In this document: piece by piece, positions 34,788 through 43,872 of the stretch | Position numbering within the stretch: the stretch's first letter is position 1 | Layout: each line of letters begins with the position of its first letter | Notes under the pieces: model-generated | Databases searched by the model: none | What the model was told of the DNA's origin: nothing | Seen by the model: only the letters and a program-made list of their open reading frames with translations | Source: Butyrivibrio sp. M55 | GTDB lineage: Bacteria > Bacillota > Clostridia > Lachnospirales > Lachnospiraceae | NCBI RefSeq assembly: GCF_900116865.1 | Contig: NZ_FPCD01000008.1 | Span: forward strand, 62,001 to 126,000 | Length of the DNA: 64,000 nucleotides | Direction: 5' to 3' | Translations under genes and position numbers: made by a program

Positions 34788-35861
34788 ATGAAATTTAGTA
34801 ATACGGAAGCCATAGCCGGTAATTTATTTTTTTTACTAATGATACCTGCCGTACTTTTTGTAGGTTGCTCATTAGATGGTAATATGCCCGGGGGGACAGA
34901 TGAGGCTATAGATAACAAAATTGTTGATGTAAGCAGTGCAGGCGATTATTCAAAGGAGGGGAATGATAGTAGCACATATGATAATGCTTTAAGCGCGGTA
35001 GATTTCGAAAGCTTCCTGGGAGTCGAGGGGATGACTCCTGCGGATTATAATGCTGAAGAGTTTTGGAGCGCTAATGATGTCGCAAAGCTTATTGAGGAGT
35101 ATGAAAGTATTGAGATAGTGAGCTCCAGCTATGAGGATGGAGCTTCACAACCTCTTTACACCAACAATTATTGGTATTCAAAGGAGTACAGTGCGAACAA
35201 AAATGAGCCGGGAGATTCCTTTATTGTCAAAGATAATGTCAGGGCGGTAAGTCGTCCGAGCTATATGAACTCAGATAATAAGGAAGAGACCGGAATAATG
35301 ATCGAGCTTTATTCTTCGCCGGATTGCAGAATGGCGAACGTTGCAGAAAATGTTTATGCGAAGAATGATGAAATGCCGATCGAGCGTTGCCTTAAGGGAA
35401 ATGGAGAAGTGTATTTTGAGATAGAGAGAATAATAGATTATTCAAATGAGGAGGCGCTCGATAATAAGGAACTTAAGGAGAAGACTACAAAATGGGGAAT
35501 GGTCTTTGACGAGGAGACTAAGGTATTAAAAAGAGCAGCGATCACTTCCGCAAATGTTTTGGGAGGAGTTATTGATACTCGTTTTTATGAAGTGAAACTT
35601 GGAACCGGTATGCCGGAAATGTATACAGCTTTGAAGAATGTTCTTGATGAAGATCTCGCAGCTTCGGATGAGGATTCCAGAAATATACATTTTGTATACG
35701 GAAATCCTGTAAAGAAGGAATGCGATTATAAGGTCAAGAAGGGGACTAATGTAATTTTTGAGACATCGAAGGATAATCTGTTTCTTGATGAGAACGGAAC
35801 TGTTCCTTACGATCCGTCAGATCTTACAAGCGACATAACGGTTTATAGAATAAAAAAATAA
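34788..35861 (+). CDS. Hypothetical lipoprotein (357 aa)
   Basis: N-terminal hydrophobic segment ending in a lipobox (VLFVGC). The mature protein is Asp/Glu/Ser-rich, with no recognised domain. ATG 34788 has GAGGG nine bases upstream; an in-frame ATG at 34779 would leave no space for it. It starts 5 bp after the preceding lipoprotein gene, implying co-expression and perhaps a shared complex on the cell surface. Confidence 0.6.
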   Translation: MKFSNTEAIAGNLFFLLMIPAVLFVGCSLDGNMPGGTDEAIDNKIVDVSSAGDYSKEGNDSSTYDNALSAVDFESFLGVEGMTPADYNAEEFWSANDVAKLIEEYESIEIVSSSYEDGASQPLYTNNYWYSKEYSANKNEPGDSFIVKDNVRAVSRPSYMNSDNKEETGIMIELYSSPDCRMANVAENVYAKNDEMPIERCLKGNGEVYFEIERIIDYSNEEALDNKELKEKTTKWGMVFDEETKVLKRAAITSANVLGGVIDTRFYEVKLGTGMPEMYTALKNVLDEDLAASDEDSRNIHFVYGNPVKKECDYKVKKGTNVIFETSKDNLFLDENGTVPYDPSDLTSDITVYRIKK

Positions 35862-36007
35862 TGACATAATTACATAGAATAGCACTGTAATCGTGAGGAC
35901 AGATATGTACATTTTGTACGTTAAATCCTAAAGTGTATATAACTGTCTTTGCGAATACAGCGAAGACAAAGATTTATCTTACTTACCCTAATTTAAAACA
36001 AATTTAT

Positions 36008-36045
36008 TTAATAGGAAATTTCTCCGGATTTCCTATTGAATAAAG
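36008..36045. repeat. GATAGGAAAT-type hairpin, copy 1
   Basis: AATAGGAAAT (36010-36019) pairs with ATTTCCTATT (36028-36037). Related hairpins occur at 47689 and 56899, each following a terminator or T-rich run. Confidence 0.5.
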
Positions 36046-36048
36046 ATT

Positions 36049-36080
36049 AAACCCTACAAGCTGATCACTTGTAGGGTTTT
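36049..36080. terminator. Bidirectional terminator between convergent lipoprotein genes
   Basis: AAACCCTACAAG, short loop, CTTGTAGGGTTTT. The arms give a T-run in both directions, serving genes ending at 35861 (plus) and 36106 (minus). Confidence 0.75.
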
Positions 36081-36105
36081 AATTGTGCATTTTTTTAATT
36101 TAGGG

Positions 36106-36711
36106 TTATGAGCAAATTGCTATATTTGTTGCAACGCCGTTCTCAACCGTGATCTCTAAGTAAAGTTCTGAATCTGCAAGATCGGCGAGTTGCTTCTTGA
36201 AATCATCGGCCGTCTGTACTTCCGGTCCGTCTACACCGCCTTGGAGCTCGTAGTTTGTATTTTCATCGACAGCGAAAGAAAATATACCGTCTTCTGAAAC
36301 AGAAATAACATCCTGTGATGCATTTTGACGGTAACCGTAGCTACCTGCGATACAGAATGCATCATCTGAAAGTTCTGATGCGTAAACTATTTTCTGCTGA
36401 GCGCCTGTCTCATCGGGAACACCGGCCTCATCCTTCTTTGATGCTATGAGATATGAGGAATAAATTCCGTCGGTAATTGTCTCAACTGCATCCTTCTTAA
36501 GCTTTCCTTCGGCTTTTGGAGAAGATTCCTTGGAAGTGTCCGCAGCTTCTTCCTCTACATCAAGGTCTTCAACATCCTCGTCATCAGAATTTGATCCATC
36601 TATAAGTCCTGTAACTTCCTCGCTAACCTGATCGAAAACGTCTGACGAACAGCCCATTGAAAATGCTCCAATGCACATGCAAAAGAGCATAATCAGTACT
36701 TTTCTCTTCAT
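36106..36711 (-). CDS. Lipoprotein, paralogue of 36867 gene (201 aa)
   Basis: Lipobox in AFSMGC (Cys21). A long acidic Asp/Glu-rich linker (about 40-75) is followed by a domain of about 120 residues that ends FAVDENTNYELQGGVDGPE and VENGVATNIAICS. The same domain is in the next gene upstream (GGVDGPE, VEGGVAKEVSISS), so they are tandem paralogues from gene duplication. Surface-anchored; function unknown. The minus-strand ATG is preceded by GAGGAG. Confidence 0.7.
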   Translation of the reverse strand: MKRKVLIMLFCMCIGAFSMGCSSDVFDQVSEEVTGLIDGSNSDDEDVEDLDVEEEAADTSKESSPKAEGKLKKDAVETITDGIYSSYLIASKKDEAGVPDETGAQQKIVYASELSDDAFCIAGSYGYRQNASQDVISVSEDGIFSFAVDENTNYELQGGVDGPEVQTADDFKKQLADLADSELYLEITVENGVATNIAICS

Positions 36712-36816
36712 AACTTATTTCTCCTCAAATATTAAATCTTTCTTAATTTTATCACTAGTTTTTTAAAAATCAACAGATGAAGGGGAGGACATTTTTAAGG
36801 AAAAATATGTAAAAAA

Positions 36817-36850
36817 AATCCTTATGGACAACTAAATGTCCATAAGGATT
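36817..36850 (-). terminator. Terminator of 36867 gene
   Basis: AATCCTTATGGACA and TGTCCATAAGGATT form a perfect 14-bp stem, followed on the minus strand by eight T. Confidence 0.85.
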
Positions 36851-36866
36851 CTGAAAATCGATATTA

Positions 36867-37502
36867 TCATGAACTGATTGAAACTTCTTTAGCAACGCCG
36901 CCTTCTACGGTTACCATAAGTATGAGCTCTGAATCGGCACAGCTTGAAAGGACCTGCTTGAAACTTTCCAAAGGAACCTCTTCGGGACCGTCAACTCCGC
37001 CGAGCATAGTGAACTTTGTGTTAGCATCAACCTTGAATGAGAATGAATCATCATCTGAGTTTGATTCCATCTCTCCGCCGTCAACACTGCTGTAACCGTA
37101 TACACCTTTAATAAGTAACTCACTGTTTGTAAGTGCTGTATCATAAGCTATACATGAAACATTTCCGTCTTCGTTAGGATTTCCGGCACGGTTCTTACCC
37201 GATGCTTGAAGAGTAGCGGTATAGAAACCGTCCTCAGTTACGGGAGTGGCACTTCCGTTCTTTACAAGTTCGCTGTTCTTGAAAGGATCTTCTCCGTTGC
37301 TTTCCTGTGCAACAGATACAGACTCGCCATCCTCTGTCTGAATATCAGTTGGTGCTTTTACCTCAGAATCATCAACTGTTTCTATCTCAAGATCGTTAAC
37401 ATCTTCCAAATTCTGGAGCTCTTTAAGATCGTCAAGCGAACAACCCATTGCCATAACTCCAATGCACATGCTAAGTAGCACGCCAATTATTCTTTTCTTC
37501 AT
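36867..37502 (-). CDS. Lipoprotein, paralogue of 36106 gene (211 aa)
   Basis: Lipobox in VMAMGC (Cys21), an acidic linker, and a C-terminal domain matching the neighbour (FKVDANTKFTMLGGVDGPEE, then VEGGVAKEVSIS). A strong terminator separates the two genes, so each has its own promoter and the duplication was not kept as an operon. Function unknown; probably surface-exposed. The ATG follows GGAGAG on the minus strand. Confidence 0.7.
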   Translation of the reverse strand: MKKRIIGVLLSMCIGVMAMGCSLDDLKELQNLEDVNDLEIETVDDSEVKAPTDIQTEDGESVSVAQESNGEDPFKNSELVKNGSATPVTEDGFYTATLQASGKNRAGNPNEDGNVSCIAYDTALTNSELLIKGVYGYSSVDGGEMESNSDDDSFSFKVDANTKFTMLGGVDGPEEVPLESFKQVLSSCADSELILMVTVEGGVAKEVSISS

Positions 37503-37685
37503 AAAAAAACTCTCTCCTCAAAACATTAATTCTTTCTTAATTTTACCACAACATTTTATTTTATCAAGCATTTATCGTTGAAAAATAATAAATAATACAC
37601 GACCTGTTAAATCGGGTTTTATCTTGCATATAAGAGGACACTGACCTATAATGTACTTTAAATTTTTTGTTTTTGGAGATCTGAG

Positions 37686-38852
37686 ATGTTTAGTAAGGTT
37701 TGTAAGTTCATAAAAAAAGAAGCGGTACTCACAATTTCTTTTGTACTGGCGGTTGTTTCAAGTTGTTTTATCCGTCCCGATGCGGAATATATAGGGTATA
37801 TAGATTTTAGGACGCTGAGTATTCTTCTTATGCTAATGCTTACGATGGCAGGGCTCCAGAAGCTCGGAGTTTTTAAGCAGGCGGGAGAGTATCTTGTCTG
37901 CAAGGCGAAGGATACAAGAGAGATGATAGCGATTCTTGTCGCACTTTCTTTTTTCTCCGCAATGGTAATTACAAATGATGTGGCACTTATAACTTTCGTG
38001 CCGTTTACGATAATATCCCTTGAAATCGCGGGACGTACCGATATGCTAATTATTACGGTAGTTCTTGAGACGATTGCGGCTAACCTTGGAAGCATGCTTT
38101 TGCCAATAGGAAATCCGCAGAATCTCTACCTTTATTCGAAGGCGGGAATGTCTCTTAACGAGTTTTTGGGATGTATGCTTCCTTACTCGGTGTTCGCGTT
38201 TGCGCTCCTTGCAGCGGTAATCTATTTTAAGGCTGACAGGTCGGGTATAGAGAAGAGCGGAAAAAACAGTTATATGAGAACCGGTAAGGAAAAGAGGCTG
38301 ATCGCACTGTACGCGCTTACTTTTGTATTTGCGATCCTTGTTGTTGTAAGAGTTGTTCCTTATGAAATAGCACTTGCCTTAGTACTTGCACTTGTACTTA
38401 TATTTGATGCAAAGACGCTTTCAAAGCCTGATTATTCCTTACTCTTTACGTTTGTTTTTCTTTTTGTCTTTATCGGAAATATGAAGAGGATTCCGGCTTT
38501 TTCAAATGCTCTTTTATCCGCCGTTAACGGGAATGAAGTAGTGCTTTCCGTTGCGCTTAGTCAGGTTATAAGTAATGTGCCTGCGGCGATTCTTTTATCC
38601 GGATTTACGGGAAGCTATGACAAGCTGATAGTAGGAACGAATTTCGGCGGACTTGGAACACTTATTGCGTCAATGGCGAGCCTTATCTCTTTTAAGCTCT
38701 ATTGCAATACCAAAGATGCAAACAAGAATAAGTACATTCTTGTGTTTACGGGATATAATCTGCTGTTTCTGGCGGCTCTTTCTTTTGCCAGAATGGGACT
38801 TTCTTCCGGAGCCGGCAGGACGGTAATGAACAGCCTTTCGTTTATAAAATAA
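37686..38852 (+). CDS. SLC13/ArsB-superfamily permease
   Basis: 388 residues with about ten membrane helices. The two half-repeat signatures of ion-transporter superfamily members are present: LLPIGNPQNLYLY in the first half and SQVISNVPAAILLSGF in the second. It resembles YbiR-type anion or citrate transporters more than arsenite pumps. The substrate cannot be read from the sequence. There are no neighbouring metabolic genes that suggest one. The start codon follows GGAGATCTGAG. Confidence 0.8.
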   Translation: MFSKVCKFIKKEAVLTISFVLAVVSSCFIRPDAEYIGYIDFRTLSILLMLMLTMAGLQKLGVFKQAGEYLVCKAKDTREMIAILVALSFFSAMVITNDVALITFVPFTIISLEIAGRTDMLIITVVLETIAANLGSMLLPIGNPQNLYLYSKAGMSLNEFLGCMLPYSVFAFALLAAVIYFKADRSGIEKSGKNSYMRTGKEKRLIALYALTFVFAILVVVRVVPYEIALALVLALVLIFDAKTLSKPDYSLLFTFVFLFVFIGNMKRIPAFSNALLSAVNGNEVVLSVALSQVISNVPAAILLSGFTGSYDKLIVGTNFGGLGTLIASMASLISFKLYCNTKDANKNKYILVFTGYNLLFLAALSFARMGLSSGAGRTVMNSLSFIK

Positions 38853-38891
38853 AGTGCGTAAATAAAATTCATATAGAAAAGAGGTATAAAT

Positions 38892-39452
38892 ATGTACATG
38901 GAACCTGAGAAAATTACTTGCAAGAACGGTAAAGAATACAAGATGACATCAATAGGACCTGACAATGCAGTGGAATACTTGGATTTAATGTATCAGGTTT
39001 CAAGTGATACACATTATATGACCAGGTACGGCGATGAAGTTAAGCGTGATGAAGCGGGAGTGGAGGCTGAGAAAGCCAGACTTAAAAATCTTGCGGATGA
39101 TAATCGCCAGGCTATGATCTCTGTTTTTGACGGGGAGAAGATAATAGGAAATGTTGCGGTTTACAGTAGCGGAGCGATTCACAGGAAAGTGGCTCACCGC
39201 TGCAGCATGGGAATCGCTATCAGAAAAGAGTACCGCGGAATGGGACTTGGAAATATACTTGTGAACCGTGCAATCGACTTTGCCAAGGAATCGGGCTATG
39301 AGCTCATGGAGCTCGGAGTGCTTTCTGACAATGAACCGGCGCGCTCTTTATATAAGAAGATGGGCTTTACAGAATGGGGATGCCTTCCCGATGCGTTCAG
39401 GCTTGATTGCGGCAAGAGTGTTGACGAGATAACTATGTATAAGAAGCTCTAA
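38892..39452 (+). CDS. GNAT family N-acetyltransferase
   Basis: 186 residues. Acetyl-CoA pyrophosphate loop MGIAIRKEYRGMGLGNILV, then EVGVLSDNEPARSLYKKMGF-type C-terminus (ELGVLSDNEPARSLYKKMGF). Substrate unknown. ATG follows AGAGG. A copy of the dispersed palindrome lies immediately downstream. Confidence 0.88.
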   Translation: MYMEPEKITCKNGKEYKMTSIGPDNAVEYLDLMYQVSSDTHYMTRYGDEVKRDEAGVEAEKARLKNLADDNRQAMISVFDGEKIIGNVAVYSSGAIHRKVAHRCSMGIAIRKEYRGMGLGNILVNRAIDFAKESGYELMELGVLSDNEPARSLYKKMGFTEWGCLPDAFRLDCGKSVDEITMYKKL

Positions 39453-39465
39453 GAGGTGGCTATTC

Positions 39466-39501
39466 GGTGGTCCCTTGGGGACGGGGTTAGTGGACCATTT
39501 T
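39466..39501 (+). repeat. Dispersed palindromic repeat, copy 4
   Basis: TGGTCCCTTGGGGACGGGG then TTAGTGGACCATTTTT. It is the cleanest copy, with complementary ends TGGTCC/GGACCA. Confidence 0.8.
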
Positions 39502-39524
39502 TACAGGCATGGAAGGGGATTTGA

Positions 39525-40376
39525 ATGCGAGTAAGTGAAAGTTGTGCGGAATGTCTTTTTAACCAGCAGAAGAACCTTACGGATGATAAGGATTATCTTG
39601 CTGAGATAAAGGCGATAATAGACGGAAGAGATGAAGATGATACGGCGCCGTATCTTGTATATAGAATTAACAGTGTTTATGAGGGGCGCTTTGGTAAAAA
39701 GGCTTCCTATAAGGATGTGAAGAGAAAGTACAACGACCTTGTGATGTCCATGGAAGATGATCTTAGAAAGAAGATAGAGAGCTCGGAAGATCCGCTTTTT
39801 AAGGCGCTTGTTTTTGCGAGAATCGGAAATTACATAGACTTTGGTGCGATGAACAATGTTGATGAGAATACATTCCTTGTTTTGTTCGATGATCCGAAGA
39901 TGAGAAGCGAGGATGAGGCTGATATCAAGTCACTTTTTGCACAGTGTGAGACTGCAAAGAAGTTCCTTTTGGTTGCTGATAATTGCGGAGAGATCGTGCT
40001 GGATAAGCTGTTTCTTGAGCAGCTTGTAAAAAAGTATCCGCAGCTTGAAGTGTCAGTTATGGTAAGAGGCGCTGATGTGCTTAACGACGTAACACTCGAA
40101 GATGCCGAATATGTCGGACTCAGCAAAAAATACAGGATTATTTCAAACGGCAATTCTGCGGCCGGAACAATCTATCATATGTTGTCTGATGAGGCCAGAA
40201 AGGCTATAGACAGCGCGGAGATTATTCTTGCAAAAGGACTTGGAAATTATGAATCAATGTGCAAACAGGGAAGACATATCTTTTTCTCATTCCTGTGCAA
40301 ATGCGAGCTTTTCACAAGCAGATTCAATGTGCCGAGACTGACAGGAGTGTTTGTTGAGGAGAGAGTAGCGGATTAA
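39525..40376 (+). CDS. DUF89 / ARMT1-like metal-dependent phosphatase
   Basis: 283 residues. Starts with a cysteine pair motif (ESCAECLFNQQ) and has the family core LLVADNCGEIVLDKLF with its metal-binding Asp/Asn, MVRGADVLNDVT, and the late IILAKGLGNYES. DUF89 proteins are damage-control phosphatases that remove phosphate from side-product sugar or cofactor phosphates. The exact substrate is not clear. Start codon ATG follows AAGGGG. Confidence 0.85.
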   Translation: MRVSESCAECLFNQQKNLTDDKDYLAEIKAIIDGRDEDDTAPYLVYRINSVYEGRFGKKASYKDVKRKYNDLVMSMEDDLRKKIESSEDPLFKALVFARIGNYIDFGAMNNVDENTFLVLFDDPKMRSEDEADIKSLFAQCETAKKFLLVADNCGEIVLDKLFLEQLVKKYPQLEVSVMVRGADVLNDVTLEDAEYVGLSKKYRIISNGNSAAGTIYHMLSDEARKAIDSAEIILAKGLGNYESMCKQGRHIFFSFLCKCELFTSRFNVPRLTGVFVEERVAD

Positions 40377-40448
40377 GATTTAAACGGCACCCGGTGTTAG
40401 CATCGGTGTGCCGATTATTATAAAAAGGTTATGGAGGAGGAAGAAATT

Positions 40449-41138
40449 ATGAAGACTATCGGACTTATCGGAGGAATGAGCTGGGAGAGCACGATTACTT
40501 ATTATGAGATTCTTAATAAGGAAACGGTGGCGAAACTTGGCGGATTTCACAGTTCCAAGATCATGATGTACAACGTTGATTTTGCCGAGCTTGAAGAAAA
40601 CATGAGCACCGGCAACTGGGACGGCAACGCACAGATTCTTACCGATGCGGCAGTGAGGCTTGAGAAGGCGGGCGCTGATTTTATCGTGATTGCTACCAAT
40701 ACAATGCACAAGCTTGTTCCGCAGATTGAGGAAAAGATAAATGTCCCGATTCTTCATATTTCCGATGCCACCGCCGATGCGATAAAGCGCGACGGTCACA
40801 AGAAGATTGCGCTTCTTGGAACTAAGTTTACAATGACACAGGATTTTATTAAGGACAGACTTGTTAAAGCGGGACTTGAGATAATTATTCCCGATGAAGA
40901 AGATATCGAGCTTGTAAACAACGTTATCTTCGATGAACTTTGTCTTGGAAAGGTACTTGATTCCTCTCGCAAGGAGTATCAGAGGATTATTTCATATATG
41001 AAGGATCGCGGCGCAGAGGGCGTTATCCTTGGCTGCACCGAGATCGGTATGCTGATCAAAGAGGAGGACAGTGTTCTTCCGACATATGATACGACAATCA
41101 TTCATGCAACCGAGGCTGCAAGGCTCGCGCTTGCGTAA
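40449..41138 (+). CDS. Aspartate/glutamate racemase family protein
   Basis: 229 residues. TIGLIGGMSWESTITYY is the N-terminal signature; the catalytic cysteines are in VIATNTMHK (Thr replaces Cys at the usual first position) and ILGCTEIGML (second, conserved). Asn and Thr around the first site are as in many YgeA-type proteins. It probably acts on an amino acid or hydantoin. ATG 40449 has GGAGGAGG upstream; an in-frame ATG at 40431 does not. Confidence 0.85.
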   Translation: MKTIGLIGGMSWESTITYYEILNKETVAKLGGFHSSKIMMYNVDFAELEENMSTGNWDGNAQILTDAAVRLEKAGADFIVIATNTMHKLVPQIEEKINVPILHISDATADAIKRDGHKKIALLGTKFTMTQDFIKDRLVKAGLEIIIPDEEDIELVNNVIFDELCLGKVLDSSRKEYQRIISYMKDRGAEGVILGCTEIGMLIKEEDSVLPTYDTTIIHATEAARLALA

Positions 41139-41140
41139 AG

Positions 41141-41174
41141 TGGTCTCTTGGGGACGGGGTTAGTGGTCCATTTT
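41141..41174 (+). repeat. Dispersed palindromic repeat, copy 5
   Basis: TGGTCTCTTGGGGACGGGG then TTAGTGGTCCATTTT. The right end reads TGGTCCA and so is no longer complementary to the left. Confidence 0.75.
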
Positions 41175-41236
41175 GATTAAAATAGATCATGGCTCCGTCT
41201 TTTTTTGACCTATTATATGGAATAGAAGGGATAAAG

Positions 41237-41653
41237 ATGAAGATAAGAATTACAAATGATGGAAACGAACAGGATATTGCGGATGTCTTTGAGATGCTTA
41301 AGGCGTATAATTTAAGTAAGCTTGAAACGTCGGATGTGGTTCCGGTCGGCGTTTACTATGAGGATGCGAGCGGTAGGAAACTTGCGGGGCTTACAGGCGA
41401 GACTTTTGGCAACTGGCTATGTATCAAGTACCTGGTTGTGGATGAGAGCTTAAGAGGGCAAGGCATCGGGAGTAAGCTGCTTAAGGCTGCTGAGGAAGAG
41501 GCTAAGAAGCGCGGATGCAAGTATTCTTTCGTTGATACATTTTCTTTTCAGGCGCCTGCGTTTTATGTGAAGCATGGATATAAGGAAGTCTTTGCGTTAA
41601 AGGAGTACCCGATAACGGGAGCGAGATATTACTATACTAAGGAAGTGTGGTAG
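41237..41653 (+). CDS. GNAT family N-acetyltransferase
   Basis: 138 residues. Acetyl-CoA loop LRGQGIGSKLLKAAEEEAKK and C-terminal FYVKHGYKEVF. ATG 41237 has AGAAGGGA upstream, preferred to the in-frame ATG at 41189 that lies beside the repeat. Substrate unknown. Confidence 0.88.
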   Translation: MKIRITNDGNEQDIADVFEMLKAYNLSKLETSDVVPVGVYYEDASGRKLAGLTGETFGNWLCIKYLVVDESLRGQGIGSKLLKAAEEEAKKRGCKYSFVDTFSFQAPAFYVKHGYKEVFALKEYPITGARYYYTKEVW

Positions 41654-41704
41654 ACGAGGCGCTGATTAGGTAGGTCTGCAGGAAATCGAAAAGGAGGACA
41701 ATCT

Positions 41705-42442
41705 ATGCCAAACGAAAACGGAACATGGATAATGTACGGTGTATCATGGAATGATCCTGAGTGTCTTCATAGCGTGGAAGAGGCGATTGATTATATAAAT
41801 GAAGTAGGTTTTTTGCCACTTTTTAAGAATGATATTCCCGGCTTTTCGATTGAGGAGAGGACTGTGCCAAAGTACTGGTGGTGTGGCGATCCGGAGGTTG
41901 ATCCGTGGGAATGGAGAGAGCTTATAGCGCGGAGCGGCAAGGTTGCCTATGGGAAGTTCTTTGATAAAAAGGCAGGATTTATCTCCAAGAAATGGCTTCC
42001 GTATTTTGTGAATGTCCGCAGGGACGGCTATGACTTTGATGCGCTCTGGGAAGATGGCAAGGCATCGGCGAAGCAGCGCAAGATTATGACTCTTTTTGCT
42101 GAAGAAAATGAAGATGCAGAATATTATTCCAATGAACTTAAGGCGCAAGCCGGCTTCGGAAAGAGCGGAGAAAAGAATTTCGACGGAACGATAACGGGGC
42201 TTCAGATGCAGACATATCTGTGCGTCCGCGATTTCAGACAGCGCAAGAATAAGCTTGGCGAAGAGTATGGCTGGCCAATCGCGATATACTGCACTCCTGA
42301 ACATTTATGGGGCTATAAGCATGTGACTAAGGCGTACGGCGAAACGCCGCAGGAATCTGCGAACAGAATTATGAAATATATGAATGATGTTTATCCTGTT
42401 GCGACAGAAAAACAGATCAAGAAAATAGTTGGACTGAAATGA
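41705..42442 (+). CDS. AlkZ-related protein
   Basis: 245 residues. It reads SVEEAIDYINEVGFLPLF, VPKYWWCGDPEVDPWEWREL and GKVAYGKFFDKKAGFISKKW, which I recognise as the AlkZ-related family of winged-helix proteins distantly related to DNA glycosylases. No catalytic claim can be made. ATG follows AAGGAGG. It ends before a strong terminator. Confidence 0.75.
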   Translation: MPNENGTWIMYGVSWNDPECLHSVEEAIDYINEVGFLPLFKNDIPGFSIEERTVPKYWWCGDPEVDPWEWRELIARSGKVAYGKFFDKKAGFISKKWLPYFVNVRRDGYDFDALWEDGKASAKQRKIMTLFAEENEDAEYYSNELKAQAGFGKSGEKNFDGTITGLQMQTYLCVRDFRQRKNKLGEEYGWPIAIYCTPEHLWGYKHVTKAYGETPQESANRIMKYMNDVYPVATEKQIKKIVGLK

Positions 42443-42458
42443 ATATTTGTCAGATATA

Positions 42459-42500
42459 CTGCGGAAATTTATGATTAAAAAAATTTCTGCAGTTTTTTTG
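42459..42500 (+). terminator. Rho-independent terminator
   Basis: CTGCGGAAATTT pairs with AAATTTCTGCAG, followed by seven T. Confidence 0.85.
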
Positions 42501-42558
42501 TAACCTTTTATGCCACCCGATTGTATTATTTATATAAGGCTTTATAAAGGAGTAGTTA

Positions 42559-43041
42559 ATGAGGATACCTGTACAGGAATTGGTAGAAATGTACAAGGAC
42601 AACATATACGCCGCGGCGTTTAACATATGCAAGAGTGCAGCAGATGCAGAAGATGTGGTTCAGGATACATTTTTACAATATTACATGACAAAAAAAGAAT
42701 TTGATGACGAAAAGCACATCCGATACTGGCTACTAAGGGTGGCAATCAATAAAGCAAAAAATATTCAGTCCTCATTCAGACGGAAAAATGAAATGTCGCT
42801 TGAAGATTATGTCGAGACGCTTACGTTCGAAACGCCTGAAAGCAGAGAACTATTTGAAGAAGTTCTGAAATTGCCTGAGAAGTACCGAGTTGTGATTCAC
42901 CTTTTTTACTATGAGGATTACAGCGTAAAAGAGATAGCGAAGATACTTAGAGTTACGGAAAGTAGCGTTAAGGTCAGACTGTCGCGCGGACGTGCCAAAT
43001 TAAAAGACGCACTCAAGGAGGAATGGGAAGATGAGCAATAA
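42559..43041 (+). CDS. ECF-type sigma factor
   Basis: 160 residues. Region 2 (DVVQDTFLQYYMTKKEF) and region 4 helix-turn-helix (YYEDYSVKEIAKILRVTESSVKVRLSRGRAKL) are clear. It directs RNA polymerase to its regulon, probably in response to envelope stress. The stop overlaps the following membrane protein gene by 11 bp, typical of sigma/anti-sigma pairs. ATG has AAAGGAG upstream. Confidence 0.9.
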   Translation: MRIPVQELVEMYKDNIYAAAFNICKSAADAEDVVQDTFLQYYMTKKEFDDEKHIRYWLLRVAINKAKNIQSSFRRKNEMSLEDYVETLTFETPESRELFEEVLKLPEKYRVVIHLFYYEDYSVKEIAKILRVTESSVKVRLSRGRAKLKDALKEEWEDEQ

Positions 43042-43621
43042 AGAAAAGTATAAGAAGGCTTTTTCTGTACTTAATTCCTCCTGCGACTTTACTTTGGAGG
43101 AAAAAAGAATGAACAGAATTAAGAGAGAAAATACACATAGAAATCTTTTGGTAGCGGCAGCAGTTATGTTTGTGGTTTTGGCAGGTTCGGGAACTGCATA
43201 TGCAGCTGATATTGGTGGAATCAGAGAGACAGTTCAGATGTGGATTCACGGCGAACAGACTGATGTTACGATCAATGACGAATCGATCGAGTATGTTGAT
43301 GGGGATGGAAATAAGCAGGTTGAAACAGGAGTTTCTGTGGACCCTGAAAACGGTGAAAGACCATTGACAGGAGAAGAAATTGCCGAGGAAAAGGTTAATG
43401 AAGTAGACGTGGATAAGACAGATGATGGTAAGATGATTCTTTATTTCCACGATAAGCAATTTGATATTACAGATAATATTGCTAATAATAACTGTAAGTT
43501 CCATGTTGTTGCAGATGATGGTGAAATTTATGTTGAACTTGACATAGATTCGAATGGTGATTTTTCAATTACAACATATCCAAGAGCGGAGCTGTTTACC
43601 AATTATGTTGAATTGAAGTGA
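43031..43621 (+). CDS. Probable anti-sigma factor, single membrane helix
   Basis: 196 residues. A cytoplasmic N-terminus of about 35 residues, one membrane helix (LLVAAAVMFVVLAGSGTAYA) and an acidic extracellular domain (about 60-196). It overlaps the ECF sigma gene by 11 bp, as expected for a protein that holds the sigma factor inactive. There is no zinc-binding anti-sigma motif, so it is DUF4179-like in layout only. Confidence 0.7.
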   Translation: MSNKEKYKKAFSVLNSSCDFTLEEKRMNRIKRENTHRNLLVAAAVMFVVLAGSGTAYAADIGGIRETVQMWIHGEQTDVTINDESIEYVDGDGNKQVETGVSVDPENGERPLTGEEIAEEKVNEVDVDKTDDGKMILYFHDKQFDITDNIANNNCKFHVVADDGEIYVELDIDSNGDFSITTYPRAELFTNYVELK

Positions 43622-43785
43622 TTGCACATCCTTGGATATGAAAGCCAAGAATATGATGACTTATTAAAATAAACGGCGCAATAAGAGAAACTGATACCAA
43701 CCGATAAATTATAGTGATTATGCGGTTCAAGGTCTTTGTGATAGTATTCTTTTTGAACATAGTTATTTATTTAGCGCGACCGGAA

Positions 43786-43825
43786 GACCGGAGGTTATTT
43801 GTTTATAATGACCTTCGGCCTTTTT
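43786..43825 (+). terminator. Terminator or attenuator ahead of cysteine synthase
   Basis: ACCGGAGGTTA pairs with TGACCTTCGGCC across an AT-rich loop, followed by five T. It lies 48 bp before the start codon and could attenuate the gene. I see no SAM riboswitch or T-box landmark. Confidence 0.5.
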
Positions 43826-43872
43826 GTGCAGAGCACTTAGCGTATCAAAAGCGCAGCTTTTTGGAGGACATC

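Noticed and set aside
43714..43872. Longer N-terminus for cysteine synthase
   Set aside because: It crosses the leader hairpin; ATG 43873 has TGGAGGA and gives the family start.
43622..43872. SAM riboswitch or T-box before cysteine synthase
   Set aside because: The conserved sequence landmarks of neither are present; only a simple terminator hairpin is seen.
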